From contig NZ_CP018760.1 in assembly GCF_001913155.1 (NCBI RefSeq), positions 682,001 to 746,000 on the forward strand: DNA of 64,000 bases, written 5' to 3'. The stretch is from Maribacter hydrothermalis (GTDB lineage: Bacteria; Bacteroidota; Bacteroidia; Flavobacteriales; Flavobacteriaceae). Position numbers and translations under genes: made by a program. A model generated the notes under the pieces. That model had not been told where the DNA came from. It made no database searches and was given only the letters and a program-made list of their open reading frames with translations. Within the stretch, counting starts at the first letter, position 1. The number at the start of each line of letters is the position of its first letter. Of this stretch, positions 17,355-26,225 are shown one piece after another.

Positions 17355-18605
17355 TCACATTTTTAAAATTTCTTTTTGAAGCAGCTCAAAAGCCTTATTT
17401 ACAGCCTTTTCTACTATGCGCTCCCTGGTACTACCCATTTTAAATTCTTGAACAAATTCTAAATCTGGACCAACAATTGCAATAAATGTGGTACCAACAT
17501 CTGCATCGGAATCCCCTTTTGTAGGTCCGGCATTACCTGTTGTAGCAATTGAAAAATCTGTTTTCATCAATTCCTTTACTCCTTTTGCCATAGCCATTGC
17601 CACCTGCGCACTAACTACAGAATATTGTTCTACAATGTCTTTCGGCACCTTAAGTATATTTATCTTAGTTTCAGTGGCATAACTCACCACACTTCCCTTA
17701 AAATAGTTTGAAGCTCCAGGAATTGCCGTTATTCTTTCTGCTATTCTACCACCTGTAAAACTTTCAGCCGTAGCCAATGTTAAATTTTTATTTGTTAATA
17801 ATCTGGCAACGATCTTTTCCAAATCTTCATCATCCTCCTCTCCAAACATTATATCCTTCACAAGTGGAAATAATTTTTTGCATTCCGCATCAATATCCGC
17901 CAACAAGCTATCATAATCAGGACCTTTACCCGACAACCTTAACCTTACCTTACCTAAATTAGGCAAGTATGCTAATTTTATATGTGAAGGAAGATTATCT
18001 TCCCATGACTCTATACGCTTTGCTATACTGCTTTCACCCAAACCGTAGGTTACAATTGTTCTATGTAGTATATGTGGCCTTTTATAAAAAGATATTAGTT
18101 TTGGAATTACACTTTCCACAATTAAGTGTTTCATTTCAAAAGGAACACCTGGTAAAGAAATAAATGTTACATTATTTTTACGCATCCACATTCCCGGGGC
18201 TGTCCCATTTGCATTATGCAACACTTCTGCCCTACTAGGTACCAAAGCTTGCATTCTATTAATATCCAAAATAGGTGTATTACTTATATACTTTGCAAAC
18301 AAAGCTTCTACATGTGCCAGTACTTCGGTATTCTCTACAAGTGTATCATTTAAAAATTCGCAAAAAGTGTGTTTTGTAATATCATCTTTTGTTGGTCCCA
18401 AACCGCCAGTAACAATTACTATATCTACTCGCTCGGCGGCTTCTTTAAAAGCATTAAGCATATGATGTCGCTCATCTTGTACCGAGGTTATTTGATAGAC
18501 CGATATCCCAATTTTATTTAGCTCTTTTGCTATAAAAGCGGAATTAGTATCTACAATTTGGCCTATGAGGATTTCATCACCAATTGTTATAATCTCTGCA
18601 AGCAT
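17355..18605 (-). CDS. cinA: CinA family protein (nicotinamide-nucleotide amidohydrolase-like)
   Basis: 416 residues, the usual full CinA length. The N-terminal MoCF/COG1058 domain (about 1-170) has GDEILIGQIVDTNS and TGGLGPTKDD. The C-terminal CinA/PncC domain (about 255-416) has ATAESFTGGRIAERIT and TGNAGP. The C-terminal domain deamidates NMN for NAD recycling in characterised relatives, and the N-terminal domain can act as an ADP-ribose pyrophosphatase. The start overlaps the Hpt gene stop by one base, so the two are translationally coupled. Confidence 0.93.
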   Translation of the reverse strand: MLAEIITIGDEILIGQIVDTNSAFIAKELNKIGISVYQITSVQDERHHMLNAFKEAAERVDIVIVTGGLGPTKDDITKHTFCEFLNDTLVENTEVLAHVEALFAKYISNTPILDINRMQALVPSRAEVLHNANGTAPGMWMRKNNVTFISLPGVPFEMKHLIVESVIPKLISFYKRPHILHRTIVTYGLGESSIAKRIESWEDNLPSHIKLAYLPNLGKVRLRLSGKGPDYDSLLADIDAECKKLFPLVKDIMFGEEDDEDLEKIVARLLTNKNLTLATAESFTGGRIAERITAIPGASNYFKGSVVSYATETKINILKVPKDIVEQYSVVSAQVAMAMAKGVKELMKTDFSIATTGNAGPTKGDSDADVGTTFIAIVGPDLEFVQEFKMGSTRERIVEKAVNKAFELLQKEILKM

Positions 18606-18943
18606 TATAGTTGAAAATCTTTTTTCAATTCGGCGATAACCTGATTAATATCGGTTTTTAGCAAAGGAAATCTTTTTTCTATTTCTACAATACTTGCTTC
18701 TTGCTTTCCTAATGTTTCCATTTCCAAAGCAATTGCACGCGATTGCTCCATCCCCAACAAATCTACATTAGGCTTAATCTTATGAGCCAGTTTATAAACT
18801 TGCTCATGGTCTTTCGCCAACAAAGCCTTCTCTAAAGATTCCATATCTTCAGGAACTTCTTCCAAAAAAACAGCTATTACAGAATTTATAAAATCCTGAT
18901 CTCCCTCTGCCATCTCATTAATCTTATCTAGGTTATAAATCAT
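18605..18943 (-). CDS. Histidine phosphotransfer (Hpt) domain protein
   Basis: 112 residues, all one Hpt four-helix domain. The phosphorylatable histidine is H54 in LAHKIKPN, with the usual LLGM shortly after. It would pass phosphate between a hybrid sensor kinase and a response regulator in the cytosol. No kinase or regulator gene is nearby, so its partner is encoded elsewhere. It overlaps the genes on both sides by one base (FAH-family gene before, cinA after). Confidence 0.87.
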   Translation of the reverse strand: MIYNLDKINEMAEGDQDFINSVIAVFLEEVPEDMESLEKALLAKDHEQVYKLAHKIKPNVDLLGMEQSRAIALEMETLGKQEASIVEIEKRFPLLKTDINQVIAELKKDFQL

Positions 18944-19554
18944 TATTTAATTTTTAAGGTAAAAAGTTCTTTGTCTTCCAAACTACCCGAAAGATAATCA
19001 TTTGGACTTATTTTGCCAACACCGGCAGGAGTACCTGTAAAAATAATATCACCCTTTTTAAGCATAAAATAAGTAGAAACATAAGCAATTATTTCATCTA
19101 TTTTCCATAACATTAAGCTAGTGTTCCCTTGTTGTACTACTTCCTCATTTTTTAACAACTTAAAATTTAGGTTATTAATGTCTTTAAAAACTGTTTTTGG
19201 CAACCACTCTCCTATTACGGCAGCACCATCAAAACCCTTAGCTTTCTCCCATGGCAATCCTTTTTCCTTTAATTTAGATTGTAAATCCCTTGCGGTAAAA
19301 TCTATTCCTAATCCTATTTCGTCATAATACGATGGAGCAAATTCTTTACTAATATGCTTACCAACCTTTTTTATTTTTACTAAAACTTCCACCTCGTAAT
19401 GAACATCATTTGAAAATTCAGGAATATAAAAATCCTGTTGTTTAGGTAAAACCGATGAATCTGGCTTTATAAATATAACAGGTTCTTCCGGGCGTTCATT
19501 TTTAAGTTCTGCTATATGAGCAGTATAATTTCGACCGATGCAAATAATTTTCAT
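18943..19554 (-). CDS. Fumarylacetoacetate hydrolase family protein
   Basis: 203 residues, the short single-domain form. MKIICIGRNYTAHIAEL, FIKPDSSVL, the metal-binding HYEVEVLVKI, GIDFTARDLQ, and the late TGTPAGVG are the family's conserved blocks. Members include acylpyruvases, oxaloacetate decarboxylases and fumarylacetoacetases; the exact reaction cannot be told from sequence, though the short form favours an acylpyruvase/oxaloacetate decarboxylase type. It is the first gene of a three-gene overlapping unit with the Hpt gene and cinA. Confidence 0.9.
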   Translation of the reverse strand: MKIICIGRNYTAHIAELKNERPEEPVIFIKPDSSVLPKQQDFYIPEFSNDVHYEVEVLVKIKKVGKHISKEFAPSYYDEIGLGIDFTARDLQSKLKEKGLPWEKAKGFDGAAVIGEWLPKTVFKDINNLNFKLLKNEEVVQQGNTSLMLWKIDEIIAYVSTYFMLKKGDIIFTGTPAGVGKISPNDYLSGSLEDKELFTLKIK

Positions 19555-19885
19555 AACGACTTATTTTTTCTTTGACATTTTTAAACTTCTGGTGGGAATT
19601 AAATTTTCATTATTTCCAACTGCTTTAATAGCAAAATTATCACACTCACCCATACCTTACACCATAGTTTTAAAATTTTGATTTTTCTGATATTCCACTA
19701 CAAAGGTAAGCTCAAAACGGACTTCCATTAATTTCTTTTTATTCATTCAATGCTTGTATGACTTTTTTCAACAATTATAGCGCATAAAACGCCGATTTAA
19801 CCCCAATTATTTTACTTCATCTGGCATCATTCAAAAGCAGCGAAAATAGAGACTAAACACTTTTTACCTTGCAGTTTACACAAAC

Positions 19886-20032
19886 ATGTATGGTTTTTCT
19901 ACGTACTTCTTAGCATTGATAATACTTAGAAATTATAACCCTAAAATTCATGGGGTTTCTGCCATTGAAAAATCACTTTTAATACTTAAAGAATTTTCTG
20001 AAAAAAAATTGACAGACATTATTTTGCATTAA
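19886..20032 (+). pseudogene. Possible small ORF or gene remnant (48 residues)
   Basis: An ATG-to-TAA frame of 49 codons on the plus strand in an otherwise empty region. The middle (GVSAIEKSLLILKEFSEKKL) vaguely resembles the first helix of IclR-type regulators (AIEKALRILE), but no full domain follows. It may be a decayed fragment or a chance ORF. Confidence 0.2.
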
Positions 20033-20090
20033 AACCTAAAGCTGAAATATATACCTAGCGTTCTAATAAATTTTAGGAACATTAATACAA

Positions 20091-20131
20091 AAATATCCCA
20101 CCTCATTACTTGATGTACCTCTTGGATATTT
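20091..20131 (-). terminator. Likely terminator after the exonuclease gene
   Basis: An 8-bp stem (AAATATCC at 20091-20098 with GGATATTT at 20124-20131). On the minus strand it is followed by TTTTTGT. It shares the AAATATCC/GGATATTT core with the terminators at 1114 and 4155. The loop is long (25 bases), which lowers confidence. Confidence 0.45.
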
Positions 20132-20258
20132 AAAAAATAATATTGGTTTACGGTACTGGAGTCTTATTTTTAGTATTTAAAACATGCCCGCAATACAACA
20201 TTTCTTGAGCATTATCCCATATACTTAACACTTAAAAAAGTACTGAAAATAACTACAT

Positions 20259-21035
20259 TTAACTTAACTTATTATTTAATTTACTTAATTTAATTTGCGT
20301 GAGTATTTTTTTGGTATACAATGGAAAATCTGCGTTTAACATCCACCCAAAATACCCAGGTTCTTTTTCTAATACATCATGGACTTTTTTACCCTTATGT
20401 TTACCAAAGGAAAATACTTCATCTCCTTCTTCATCCATTGCAATAAACCCTGCGAAATCTACCGATTGTTTTCTTCTAGAAAATTCTGAAAGTTTTTTAA
20501 TATTATTTTCCAAATCTGGATACCTATCTAATTGAGAAAGCAACACCTCATATGTAGCATTAGTATCTGCAGCTGCACTATGGGCATCTGTCAACTCTTT
20601 ATCACAATAAAACTTATAAGCAGCTTCTAATGTTCGCTTCTCCATTTTATGAAATATGGTTTGCACATCAACAGATACGGTGTTCTTCATATCAAAATCA
20701 ATATCTGCACGTAATAATTCTTCAGCTAGTAAAGGAATATCAAATCGGTCAGAATTAAATCCGCCTAAATCACTATCCTTTATCATTTTATAAATTTCCT
20801 TAGAAAGTTCTTTAAAAACAGGCTCGTTGGCCACTTTCTCATTAGTAATACCATGCACGGCAATTACCTCATCGGGTATAACCATTTCTGGGTTCACTAG
20901 CCATGTTTTACTTTCTTTATTTCCATTAGGATATACTTTTAGTATTGCAATTTCAACAATCCGATCCTTTGCTACATTAATACCAGTTGTTTCTAAATCG
21001 AAAAAACAAATAGGCCTGGTAAGTTTTAATTCCAT
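20259..21035 (-). CDS. DnaQ-like 3'-5' exonuclease with DUF3820-type C-terminus
   Basis: 258 residues. The N-terminal DEDDh exonuclease fold shows FFDLETTG (D12, E14 region), HGITNE, GFNSDRFDIPLL, and HSAAADTNAT with the catalytic His and Asp. The C-terminal 60 residues (FSFGKHKGKKVHDVLEKEPGYFGWML) look like the DUF3820 / exodeoxyribonuclease X C-terminal module. It may act in DNA repair or as a proofreading-like nuclease; it is not the polymerase III epsilon subunit by context. A -33/-7 promoter lies at 21053-21079. Confidence 0.9.
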   Translation of the reverse strand: MELKLTRPICFFDLETTGINVAKDRIVEIAILKVYPNGNKESKTWLVNPEMVIPDEVIAVHGITNEKVANEPVFKELSKEIYKMIKDSDLGGFNSDRFDIPLLAEELLRADIDFDMKNTVSVDVQTIFHKMEKRTLEAAYKFYCDKELTDAHSAAADTNATYEVLLSQLDRYPDLENNIKKLSEFSRRKQSVDFAGFIAMDEEGDEVFSFGKHKGKKVHDVLEKEPGYFGWMLNADFPLYTKKILTQIKLSKLNNKLS

Positions 21036-21052
21036 GAGAGTTTACGTTTTTA

Positions 21053-21079
21053 CAAATATAGGTATTGGCCCGTTGGCAA
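21053..21079 (-). promoter_or_regulatory. Promoter of the exonuclease gene
   Basis: On the minus strand TTG (21079-21077), a 16-base spacer and TATATTTG (21060-21053) fit the Bacteroidetes pattern. It ends 17 bases before the ATG. Confidence 0.6.
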
Positions 21080-21154
21080 GAATTTCAAAACAACTATTTA
21101 ATCTAATTTTTAACTTTTAGGAGCTGTGATAAAAGCGGATGCATAAAAACTGCT

Positions 21155-22414
21155 TTACAATCTTAAGTTGATAATATTATTATAGGCCGATCCAAAGGTA
21201 TAGCGTAAGCCTACGCGGAAACCTAGTTCAAAAGCAGTGGCAATCTGTTTTTGTTGGAGTAATACATCTTCAATTGTAGCATCACCAGCGGGTAATCCAA
21301 TTTGATCTTTTACCAAATCATAATTTCCAGAGAACGATACCGCTAAACCTTTAAATACACGAATAGAAAAACGTCCATAAAACTCAAGACGGTTTCTTTC
21401 AAAATCCTCTAAAAATGTCGACCCTTGTAGCCGGGCATAAACGGTGCCCCAAGGCTGCCGGTAATTTAATTGGACATTTAAGGAGTGGTTAAAAATTCCT
21501 TCTGAATTTTTATTAAATATTGTAGTATTAATATAGTCATTAAAAAAATACCCTATTTTGTAGGCAAAAACAATTTCTCTACGTAATACTTCTTTATATG
21601 GAAAAATATTATATTCAATTGCAGGGTTTACATAAGTTGAAAAATCCAGATTAGTAAATGTGTTATGCCGCACACCACCAAAAAGACCTAATGACCAATG
21701 ATCGGACAAACTACGTACAACACTGCCATTAAAAGAGTAGCGTTTTCGTGAACTAGTAAATATTTCCTGATTCTGCTCAAATTCACTTTGCTCCTGATTC
21801 ATTTCAACATCAGTACGAATACGCCATTTTTCGGTTACCCTATCGCTTTCAAAACCAACTTCATATTCAAATTCTTTTCTACTGCTCTCCTTATCTAAGC
21901 GCGCCTCTCCATACACTTCAAATATCCAATTGTTCCAAGGGTCTTCAAAATCGATATCCTGCATTTCCTCAGCTCCTTCATTTTCTACGGTATAATCAAT
22001 CTTATCTACAAGATCAGATTCTATTAAATATCTTAAAAGCCCTGTCTTAATATGCTTTAACAAACCTTGGCGCACCTCATCGGAGGTCATGTTTGGGCTG
22101 GTATCGTACGATAGTTTGTTGAAGATTCCTTCATAACCATCTACACCTTTAAACTCCAAAACATAGGTTCTACCCCCAGAACCATTGGTAACATCAAAAA
22201 TAAATAATTGGATATTTGCAAGCGATTGGTCGCGTACATGATTCACAAACTTTATTTCTTGCTGAATATAGCTACGATCACAGTTACATTCTATAAATAA
22301 TCTAGGAGCTTGATTGTTCTCTGGAACTGGAGGTCTCTGCCCTGCTATTTTTATAGAAAATACTATCAAAATAAAAAAAAGAACTCCTTGTTTTAAAAAA
22401 TCTGCCACTTTCAT
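21155..22414 (-). CDS. Unrecognised outer-membrane protein, probable C-terminal beta-barrel
   Basis: 419 residues. A long signal peptide (about 1-25, ending KIAGQ) is followed by a soluble region with CNCDRSYIQQEIKFVNHVRD, then an acidic linker (about 135-155), and from about residue 160 repeated amphipathic strands ending in a Leu-Arg-Leu terminus. This fits a periplasmic N-terminal domain plus a barrel of about 12 strands. I do not recognise the family. It is a single gene between the exonuclease and E2 genes. Confidence 0.75.
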   Translation of the reverse strand: MKVADFLKQGVLFFILIVFSIKIAGQRPPVPENNQAPRLFIECNCDRSYIQQEIKFVNHVRDQSLANIQLFIFDVTNGSGGRTYVLEFKGVDGYEGIFNKLSYDTSPNMTSDEVRQGLLKHIKTGLLRYLIESDLVDKIDYTVENEGAEEMQDIDFEDPWNNWIFEVYGEARLDKESSRKEFEYEVGFESDRVTEKWRIRTDVEMNQEQSEFEQNQEIFTSSRKRYSFNGSVVRSLSDHWSLGLFGGVRHNTFTNLDFSTYVNPAIEYNIFPYKEVLRREIVFAYKIGYFFNDYINTTIFNKNSEGIFNHSLNVQLNYRQPWGTVYARLQGSTFLEDFERNRLEFYGRFSIRVFKGLAVSFSGNYDLVKDQIGLPAGDATIEDVLLQQKQIATAFELGFRVGLRYTFGSAYNNIINLRL

Positions 22415-22510
22415 TAGAACGATATATCGTAAATTAAACGGATAATATAGCGTGCAGTAACGCCTTAACCAGCATCTTTTAGCTGAACAACGTTTTTAAG
22501 TATATCAACA

Positions 22511-23884
22511 CTAAATTTCCCTATTTACATCCCATGCTTCTAAATAATCTGCAATGGCTTTTGCAAACATACTACCTAAAGCTCCATTTACAACTCTATG
22601 ATCATAACTGTGCGAAATATACATTTTACTTCGAATACCAATAAAATCGCCCTCTGGGGTTTCTATTACAGACGGCATTTTTCTAATAGCGCCCAATGCC
22701 AAGATACCTACTTGTGGTTGGTTAATAATAGGCGTTCCGAAAACACTACCAAAAGTGCCTACATTAGTTACCGTATACGTACCCCCTTGAACCTCATCTG
22801 GTTTTAATGTATTATTTCTTGAACGGGCGGCCAAGTCATTAATAACCTTTGCCATACCCACCAAATTCAACTGATCGGCATTTTTTATAACAGGAACAAT
22901 CAAATTACCATCTGGCAAGGCGGCTGCCATACCTATATTAATATTCTTCTTTTTAATTACGGTATCGCCATCTACTGAAATATTCATCATTGGATATTTC
23001 TTTAGTGCCTTAGCAACCGCTTCCATAAAAATTGGCGTGAATGTTAACTTTTCACCTTCCCTTTTAAGGAATGCATCTTTCATCTTAAGCCTCCAATTAA
23101 CAATATTAGTTACATCAACCTCTATAAAGCTTTGAACATGTGCAGAAGTAGTAACACTATCTGTCATATGCTTAGCAATTAATTTGCCCATTCTGGACAT
23201 TGCAATCACCTCATCGCCATTAGATACCTGAACTTTTGACTTATCAGTAGCGGGCTCATTAACTTTGGTAGGTGTAGGCGTAGCTGCTTTATCTGCTGCG
23301 ATAGCCGATGATTTTTGTTTTAAAGAAGATGCTACCGCCTCATGGTCAGTACCCTCTCCATTTTTTACAAAGTTTAAAATGTCATCTTTTGTTACTCTAC
23401 CATCTTTTCCTGACCCTGTAATAGTTTCTAAAACTTCAAAAGAAATACCTTCCTCTTTTGCTATATTTTTAACCAGTGGAGAATAGAACCTGTCCGACTC
23501 TCCAATAGTCATTGTCGGTACCGTAGTTTCTTCCTTGGCCTTAACAACTACTTCCTCTACGGCAGACACCATCTCTTCTGAAGCTGGTACATCTGTTTTT
23601 GCTGTATTAGAGCTTGCTGTCTCCTCATTTATTTCCACATCACCATCAATTTCAATAATAGCTACCGTTTGGCCTACTTTAATAACATCATCTATATTAA
23701 AACATTTCTCAACCAATACACCATCTACTTCACTAGGCACCTCGCTATCAACTTTGTCTGTAGCAATTTCAAAAATGGCTTCATCCATCTCAATAGTATC
23801 GCCAACCTCTTTCAACCAAGACGTTAATGTTGCTTCTGCAACACTCTCTCCCATTCGTGGTAGCTTCAATTCAAATTTTGACAT
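22511..23884 (-). CDS. 2-oxo acid dehydrogenase complex E2 component (dihydrolipoamide acyltransferase)
   Basis: 457 residues. A lipoyl domain (1-78) has the modified lysine K44 in ATDKVDSEV; then come an Ala/Thr/Val-rich linker, an E3/E1-binding domain (about 135-170, YSPLVKNIAKEEGI), a second linker, and the catalytic acyltransferase domain (about 225-457) with the active-site SHSYDHRVVNG. The sequence is closer to branched-chain E2 than to pyruvate E2 by eye (inference). E1 and E3 genes are not adjacent. A TATTTTTG element precedes the gene. Confidence 0.92.
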   Translation of the reverse strand: MSKFELKLPRMGESVAEATLTSWLKEVGDTIEMDEAIFEIATDKVDSEVPSEVDGVLVEKCFNIDDVIKVGQTVAIIEIDGDVEINEETASSNTAKTDVPASEEMVSAVEEVVVKAKEETTVPTMTIGESDRFYSPLVKNIAKEEGISFEVLETITGSGKDGRVTKDDILNFVKNGEGTDHEAVASSLKQKSSAIAADKAATPTPTKVNEPATDKSKVQVSNGDEVIAMSRMGKLIAKHMTDSVTTSAHVQSFIEVDVTNIVNWRLKMKDAFLKREGEKLTFTPIFMEAVAKALKKYPMMNISVDGDTVIKKKNINIGMAAALPDGNLIVPVIKNADQLNLVGMAKVINDLAARSRNNTLKPDEVQGGTYTVTNVGTFGSVFGTPIINQPQVGILALGAIRKMPSVIETPEGDFIGIRSKMYISHSYDHRVVNGALGSMFAKAIADYLEAWDVNREI

Positions 23885-23921
23885 ATCGATAATTTATAGC
23901 TTGTTTTGTATATATTTTTTG

Positions 23922-23929
23922 CAAAAATA
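23922..23929 (-). promoter_or_regulatory. Candidate -7 element of the E2 gene promoter
   Basis: Reads TATTTTTG on the minus strand, 37 bases before the ATG. No clear -33 TTG at the expected distance. Confidence 0.4.
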
Positions 23930-23975
23930 ATAAAATTAATACCTAATAATTGATATTCTAATGAAATTACAAGAA

Positions 23976-24596
23976 CTAATCTTGTCTTAATGACCCTTCA
24001 AACGGGACTCTGTTTAATATGCTTCTACCTAACGTAACCTCATCTGCGTATTCCAGCTCATCGCCCACAGCAATACCTCTGGCAATAGTCGACGTTTTCA
24101 CATTTAAACCTTCTATTTGTCGAAAGATGTAAAAGTTCGTAGTATCCCCTTCCATAGTAGAGCTCAACGCAAAAATTAATTCCTTTATTACGCCTTTTTT
24201 TACTTTATCTACAAGAGAACCAATTTTTAAATTTTGGGGGCCTATACCTTCCATTGGTGATATTTTACCGCCAAGCACATGATATTTTCCTCTAAACTGA
24301 CCCGTATTTTCAATAGCCATTACATCTCTTATATCTTCAACTACACAAACCAAGGCGTCATCTCTTTTTGGGTTAGCACAAATTTCGCACGTTGTGGTAT
24401 CGGAAATATTATGACAATTATCGCAAAATTGAATTTTACTTCTTAAATCTAACAATGAGTTAGATAAATTCTCGGTACGCTGTTCTGGCTGCTTTAATAA
24501 ATGCAACACCAAACGTAATGCCGTTCTTTTACCTATACCTGGTAATTGCGAAACCTCATACACCGCATTTTCTAATAATTTTGACGAAAAATCCAT
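23976..24596 (-). CDS. recR: Recombination protein RecR
   Basis: 206 residues, standard length. A helix-hairpin-helix ([17 protein letters not shown], about 18-34), the four-cysteine zinc finger ([16 protein letters not shown]) and the Toprim domain ([13 protein letters not shown], and [12 protein letters not shown]) are all present. RecR acts with RecO (and RecF) in loading RecA at gapped DNA. Confidence 0.96.
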   Translation of the reverse strand: MDFSSKLLENAVYEVSQLPGIGKRTALRLVLHLLKQPEQRTENLSNSLLDLRSKIQFCDNCHNISDTTTCEICANPKRDDALVCVVEDIRDVMAIENTGQFRGKYHVLGGKISPMEGIGPQNLKIGSLVDKVKKGVIKELIFALSSTMEGDTTNFYIFRQIEGLNVKTSTIARGIAVGDELEYADEVTLGRSILNRVPFEGSLRQD

Positions 24597-24746
24597 ATCC
24601 TTAATTGGGTATAAATTTACGATTAATGTTGAAAAATATACCGAACCACTAACACAAAATTATTTTTTAGGAAAAGACTTGACTCCAGTGAAAACTTTGG
24701 AAATTTGACCTATTATGAGACTACTAATTAAGAGATGGAACTTAAG

Positions 24747-26057
24747 TTATTTATCGAAACCTGCCTCTGCAACAGTTAACAATAACGCTAATTTAATTGC
24801 TTCTGCTCCATTTTCATTTATCCACCACTCGTTTAAAGAATGAGCTCCACCTCCTATGCCACCTCTACCAATTGTAACTGCAGGCACACCCAACGAAATT
24901 GGTATATTACTATTTGTAGAGCCTATGGTTAAGCTTGGTTCATAACCAAACAAATTCGTTGCACTAATTGCTCTCTGTACCAAAGGTGTGTCTATACCCA
25001 ATTCTCCAGATGGCCTATCGCCAATCTTTATTAATTCTAATGAAATTTTATCCTTTATTCCAGTTTCATTATAAGCTGCTACACCTTTCTGCATAGACTC
25101 TTTAAAAATAACATCTATTTCACCGAGTCGTGTTTTGTCCACAGAACGCATATCTACTTCTATCCAAGACTCAAAAGGAATGGAATTAACCGATGTACCA
25201 CCGCCAATTCTTCCAATGTTAAAACTTGTTTTAGGACCACTACTAGTATATTTTTGAGCATTTTCAGTAAACTCCTTTATTGCATACCCTAAAGCATGAT
25301 GTGGATTTGCCAACCCAAAAGCACCCCATGAATGCCCTCCTTTGCCTGTAAATACTGCCTTATACCTTACCGAACCCAAACCTGCGTTATTTACCCTACC
25401 TATTTCGCCACCATCAATAGAAATCCAAGAATCTATTTTTTTTGCTCCATCTCTAAATAGATGCTTAACTCCCCTTAAATCCCCTAAGCCTTCTTCACCA
25501 ACAGTACCTACAAACCATATATCTGCTTTGGTTTTAATATGAGAATTTTCCATGGCTTTAAATATGGCCACAAGCATAGAAAGTCCTCTAGTATCATCAC
25601 CAATGCCGGGTGCAAAAAGTGTATCTCCTTTTTGCTGTACCATAACATTTGTTCCTTCCGGAAAAACGGTATCTAAATGCGCATCTAAAGCAACTATTTT
25701 TCCACCTTCGGTTCCTTTTCTAATGGCAATAAAGTTCCCAACTTCATCTATAGCTACATTATCGGCCCCAGCTTCTACAAACATTTTTTTTATTGCCATT
25801 GCTCGTTCAGTCTCCATAAATGGTGGTGCTGCAATTTCTGTTAATTCTATTAGGTTTTTTTTGGTGACTTTCTCATCAGATTCAATATAATTGAAGGCGC
25901 TTTCTATCCGTTTTTCTTTCATTAATTTAGAAAGTTCTTTTTCAACCTTTTTATCAATAATTTCATCTACTTGCGCATTTAATCCGTGGATACCAACAAA
26001 AAATAAAATAACCAAACCAAGCGTTACGCTATTTTTAAAAAAATTTACTTCTTTCAT
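24747..26057 (-). CDS. Secreted M20-family metallopeptidase
   Basis: 436 residues with a signal peptide (about 1-29, ending GLNAQ). Metal-binding and catalytic motifs of M20 are complete: LDAHLDTVFP (His, catalytic Asp), GDDTRGLSML (bridging Asp), GTVGEEGLGD (catalytic and metal Glu pair), and a late GGAHSLNEWW (final His). The dimerisation domain lies in the middle (about 230-340, GGHSWGAFG). It resembles tripeptidase/aminoacylase-type M20 members exported to the periplasm. It is divergently oriented from the symporter gene. Confidence 0.9.
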   Translation of the reverse strand: MKEVNFFKNSVTLGLVILFFVGIHGLNAQVDEIIDKKVEKELSKLMKEKRIESAFNYIESDEKVTKKNLIELTEIAAPPFMETERAMAIKKMFVEAGADNVAIDEVGNFIAIRKGTEGGKIVALDAHLDTVFPEGTNVMVQQKGDTLFAPGIGDDTRGLSMLVAIFKAMENSHIKTKADIWFVGTVGEEGLGDLRGVKHLFRDGAKKIDSWISIDGGEIGRVNNAGLGSVRYKAVFTGKGGHSWGAFGLANPHHALGYAIKEFTENAQKYTSSGPKTSFNIGRIGGGTSVNSIPFESWIEVDMRSVDKTRLGEIDVIFKESMQKGVAAYNETGIKDKISLELIKIGDRPSGELGIDTPLVQRAISATNLFGYEPSLTIGSTNSNIPISLGVPAVTIGRGGIGGGAHSLNEWWINENGAEAIKLALLLTVAEAGFDK

Positions 26058-26225
26058 GTAATTAAAATTTTATTTGTAGTTCTAAAAGATATCAAAAAAT
26101 AACTTGTGTTTAAAAAAACAGTGCACTTTTAACGAGTAATTTAAAGCCAAATAAGTTGATGTAAACCTTTTAACTTATAGCCAATCGTCATATAACTTTT
26201 CGTAATTTGCCCGAAATTCAATTTC

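Larger units (their letters stand above)
19555..20258. other. 700-base intergenic region
   Basis: AT-rich and largely featureless. It holds a hairpin that could end the exonuclease transcript (20091-20131) and one short plus-strand ORF (19886-20032). No tRNA, repeat or further coding sequence was seen. Confidence 0.5.

Noticed and set aside
23535..23930. Plus-strand ORF of 131 residues rich in Ser/Thr
   Set aside because: It is antisense to the lipoyl domain and linker of the E2 gene.
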